Below, piece by piece: positions 61,773 through 64,000 of a stretch of DNA of 64,000 nucleotides; the first letter of the stretch is position 1, and the number at the start of each line of letters is the position of its first letter. The notes under the pieces are model-generated. The model made no database searches. It was not told the DNA's origin and was given only the letters and a program-made list of their open reading frames with translations. The position numbers were made by a program, and so were the translations under genes. This DNA comes from Tetradesmus obliquus (lineage: Eukaryota > Chlorophyta > Chlorophyceae > Sphaeropleales > Scenedesmaceae). Location: the NCBI GenBank assembly GCA_030272155.1, contig CP126207.1, positions 2,542,001 through 2,606,000 of the forward strand. The letters are read 5' to 3'.

Positions 61773-64000
61773 GCCGTTTGAGGATGCAGGCAGCTGCTTG
61801 GTGGCAGAGGCGGGGTCACCTGCAAAGGCAGCAGCAGCATGAAAGGACGGGTCACATTAAATGCGACCATCCAGTAACCAAAGCGCATAGTCAAGCCCGA
61901 TCAGCCAATCAAGTTGGCAAGTGCTTCAGGGCTGACCCTGCGTGTAGCTTTTTACGTCTTGCACTGGCAAGCACACAGAGGCTCAGATCAGTGCATGTAG
62001 CATGACCACGCAGCAGCGCGCTCGTGCCTCCTGCAATGAGGTTCCAGTAGAGCCAGGCTAGGCATACCTGTTGCTGGTTTTCCTTCTTCTGCTGTTGCTG
62101 CCGCTCCCAATACAAATCATGCCAACTGTTACCAGCAAACACATGCAAAATAAGCAATACACACCAGGACAAGCAAACATATGTACACCCACCTGTGCAG
62201 TACAGCTTCAGGGTTGTGCTCAGCCGCAGTGCCCGGGCCATGGCCAGCAGCCGAGATGATGCCTTGAACAGCAAACTCAAGCAGACAATGCAACTTCATT
62301 TGCAAGAAGTGCAAGAAACGGCTTGCTTACCTGTGCAGTACAGCTTGAGTGTCGTGTTGAGCCCCAGTGCCCGGGCCATGGCCAGCAGCCGGGGCGCAAG
62401 GAACTCCAGCTCATCAGGCTTCCTGCAAGATGCGAAACAGATAACATGTCATGTGACAAGTCGCAACAATTGCACATGTGGAGCCCCAGTGCCTGGACCA
62501 TGGCCAGCAGTCGGGGTGCACGGAACTCCAGCTCATCAGGCTTCCTGCAAATTCAAAAAAGGAAATGTTGTAACACAAATTGAAAAACAAGTGTCATGTC
62601 ATGTGACAAGTACAAAAACTGAGAAATATGCAGGGTTGCCAGGACAGTGCAGGAGAGTCATATTATACTGCATACATGCATATTATACTGCTAGCAACAT
62701 ACAGCGACATATTAAAATGTACTGCACGCCGATGCAGCGCATCCAAAATCTGATGAATTTTCAAAGAGACTGCCGTCAAAACCTTGGGCCACCGCACCTG
62801 CAGGCCCAGACGATGAGAGCAGGCAGGCCCGCTGCTGCTGCGCCTGTGGCTGCCAGCCAGCAACAAGCCTTCAAACCCCAAACCCAGTAATGGCAGGCCC
62901 GCTGCTGCTGCGCCTGTGGCTGCCAGCCAGCAACAAGCCTTCAAACCCCAAACACAGTAATGGCAGGCACGCTGCTGCTGCGCCTGTGGCTGCCAGCCAG
63001 CAACAAGCCTTCAAACCCCAAACACAGTAATGGCAGGCCCGCTGCTGCTGCGCCTGTGGCTGCCAGCCAGCAACAAGCCTTCAAACCCCCAAACAAAGTA
63101 ATGGCATTTGACACCAGTCATGAAACAAGAAGCGCACCTGCAGGCCCAGACGATGAGCGCAGGCAGGCCCGCTGCTGCTGCGCCAGCTGCCAGCCAATAA
63201 AAAGCTTTCAGACCCCACGACAAAGGCATAGTATTTCAACCTATTTTCAACAGAAGGCGCACCTGCAGGCCCAGATGATGAGAGCAGGCAAGCCAGCTGC
63301 TGCTGCGCCCGCCGCTGCCATCTCCTGGAACACTGAAAAGGCAGCAGTGATGCCCACACCGCCTGCGGCACGACATAACACAAGTGACATAGCAATGTGT
63401 TATGGTTGGTGTCAGTGTGTTACAAGAACAGTCGTGCTGCCATCTCCTGGAAGACAGAGAATGCAGCAGTGATGCCCACACCGCCTGCAGCACGAGATAA
63501 CAAAAATGACAAAGCAACGTGTTACAAATTACTTCAGTATGTTACAAATCAGCAGTGCTGCCATCTCCTAGAAGGCAGCAGTGATGCCCACACCGCCTGC
63601 GACATCACATAAATAACATGCCACATGAAAGGTACAACATGCTTCAGGCATGACATAAGGCATCTCGTCAGTGCTACCAATGCTTGACAAACCATCCCTG
63701 GCATGCAGCATCCCCAACACATCAACCACTCATAGTCGTGATATTCACCCTACGTTGCTGGTGCTGCTGGTGGTGCTGCTTGTCCTTCAACAATCCCACA
63801 ACCAATCACTCACCCGCAGCAATGATCACTCCATTGACACCGCTGCTGCTGCCATGCGTGTCCTTGCTGCTGCTGCTGCTGCTGCCGCACACCGCCGCTG
63901 CCTTTGTCACTTCCGGGTGGCTCAGCACTGGCCCAGGAAGTTCAGCGTAGGGTCCCTCCATCTTCACGGTGAAGTTCACACCAGCCCCACAGTTCACACC
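59467..64000 (-). CDS. Ferric-chelate reductase (FRO/FRE family), C-terminal half, 5' end outside window
   Basis: Exons visible: 63814 to beyond 64000, 63263-63362, 62331-62422, 61559-61819, 59467-60245, with matching phases. The window begins inside the FAD domain: VNFTVKMEGPYAELPG, then a Ser/Ala linker and IIAAGGVGIT, the NAD(P)-binding glycine motif. ALIIWACRKPDELEFLAPRL and TTLKLYCTG follow, as in the NAD-binding domain. Two later hydrophobic stretches (VVGLGSFFCQAGHKALLHMI; VTVITAAILLPGTLALWGAL) match the extra C-terminal membrane spans of plant-type FROs. The end is FEVFGMGPTALVASVQLL ... VNFVQKTHEL. These enzymes pass electrons from NAD(P)H through FAD and heme to extracellular Fe(III) for iron uptake. 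The heme-binding membrane domain is outside the window. An NADPH-oxidase-like relative is less likely given the extra spans. Confidence 0.75.
60290..61470 (-). repeat. Echoes of ferric reductase exons 61559-61819 and 59467-60245
   Basis: Donor-side copies of exon 61559-61819 (PVVGLGSFFCQAGHKALLHA plus IAFAG|GTGC) lie at about 61465-61393, 61300-61228, 61060-60977, 60893-60812 and 60653-60583. A trace lies near 60470-60435. One acceptor-side copy of the last exon (TLGGTLFVRYYSAVPPDEP) lies at about 60375-60310. The spacers are A/C-rich with ACAAACACCAAA-like text, unlike the rest of the window. Confidence 0.85.
62193..62545 (-). repeat. Echoes on both sides of ferric reductase exon 62331-62422
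   Basis: An acceptor-side copy at about 62545-62485 (KPDELEFRAPRLLAMVQALG) and a donor-side copy at about 62263-62193 (LLAMARALRLSTTLKLYCTG) flank the parent (KPDELEFLAPRLLAMARALG). Confidence 0.85.
62797..63180 (-). repeat. 70-bp tandem array and donor-side echoes of ferric reductase exon 63263-63362
   Basis: Four units of exactly 70 bp start near 62821, 62891, 62961 and 63031 and share AGGCCCGCTGCTGCTGCGCC and CAGCCAGCAACAAGCCTTCA. Each carries the GCGCAGCAGCAGC segment of the exon. Donor-side echoes with ALIVWACR|GTGCG lie at 63180-63138 and 62850-62797, so the array arose inside an echo. Acceptor-side copies of the same exon (GGVGITAAFSVFQEMAA) lie upstream at about 63485-63427 and 63603-63558. 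Confidence 0.8.

Overview
This is nuclear DNA of a green alga, probably Chlorophyceae. The evidence is the gene set: a FLU-type regulator of tetrapyrrole synthesis, a DUR3 urea transporter, a FRO/FRE ferric reductase, a plant-style SEC62 and an MLN51/Barentsz exon-junction protein. Genes are intron-dense with GT..AG introns, TGTAA motifs resemble algal poly(A) signals, CAG/CTG repeats are everywhere, and TTTAGGG/TTTTAGGG telomere-like motifs occur. The species cannot be named from sequence alone. Nothing bacterial, viral or CRISPR-like was seen.

Layout: 1-2564, 3' part of a non-LTR retrotransposon (+). 3399-10619, secreted zinc metalloprotease with a C-terminal fascin-like beta-trefoil (-), carrying two frame lesions and a LINE fragment beside a splice acceptor. 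13007-15508, RAB7 (-). 16140-18883, glycine-rich RRM protein (+). 20709-24056, glutathione S-transferase with a probable transit peptide (+). About 25850-31079, SEC62 (-). 31686-38013, MLN51/CASC3 homologue (+). 40704-47943, DUR3 (+). 52727-57403, FLU (-). 59467 to beyond 64000, ferric reductase C-terminal half (-). For RAB7, the RRM protein, GST, MLN51, DUR3 and FLU I placed every exon by hand. The exon sums divide by three: 206, 234, 264, 1236, 662 and 338 aa. The genes share no pathway, although DUR3, FRO and FLU touch nitrogen, iron and chlorophyll metabolism.

The most unusual signal is one of architecture. Every spliced gene here carries 'exon echoes': decayed tandem copies of exon-intron junctions. 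Copies of [acceptor + 5' part of exon] lie only upstream of the parent exon. Copies of [3' part of exon + donor] lie only downstream. Some last exons are echoed past the stop codon. I count roughly 100 echoes by eye, and they make up a large share of intron length. A second rule is that many introns end in a (CTG)n tract leading into CTGCAG or CAG, so CTG on the sense strand marks transcription direction. One such tract, in FLU, is about 43 units long.

Limits: no alignment, expression data or database search was available. Gene identities come from recognised motifs and family sequence patterns. Exon borders were chosen from splice motifs, reading phase and family continuity. The SEC62 ends, the metalloprotease start and the whole 5' half of the ferric reductase are unresolved.
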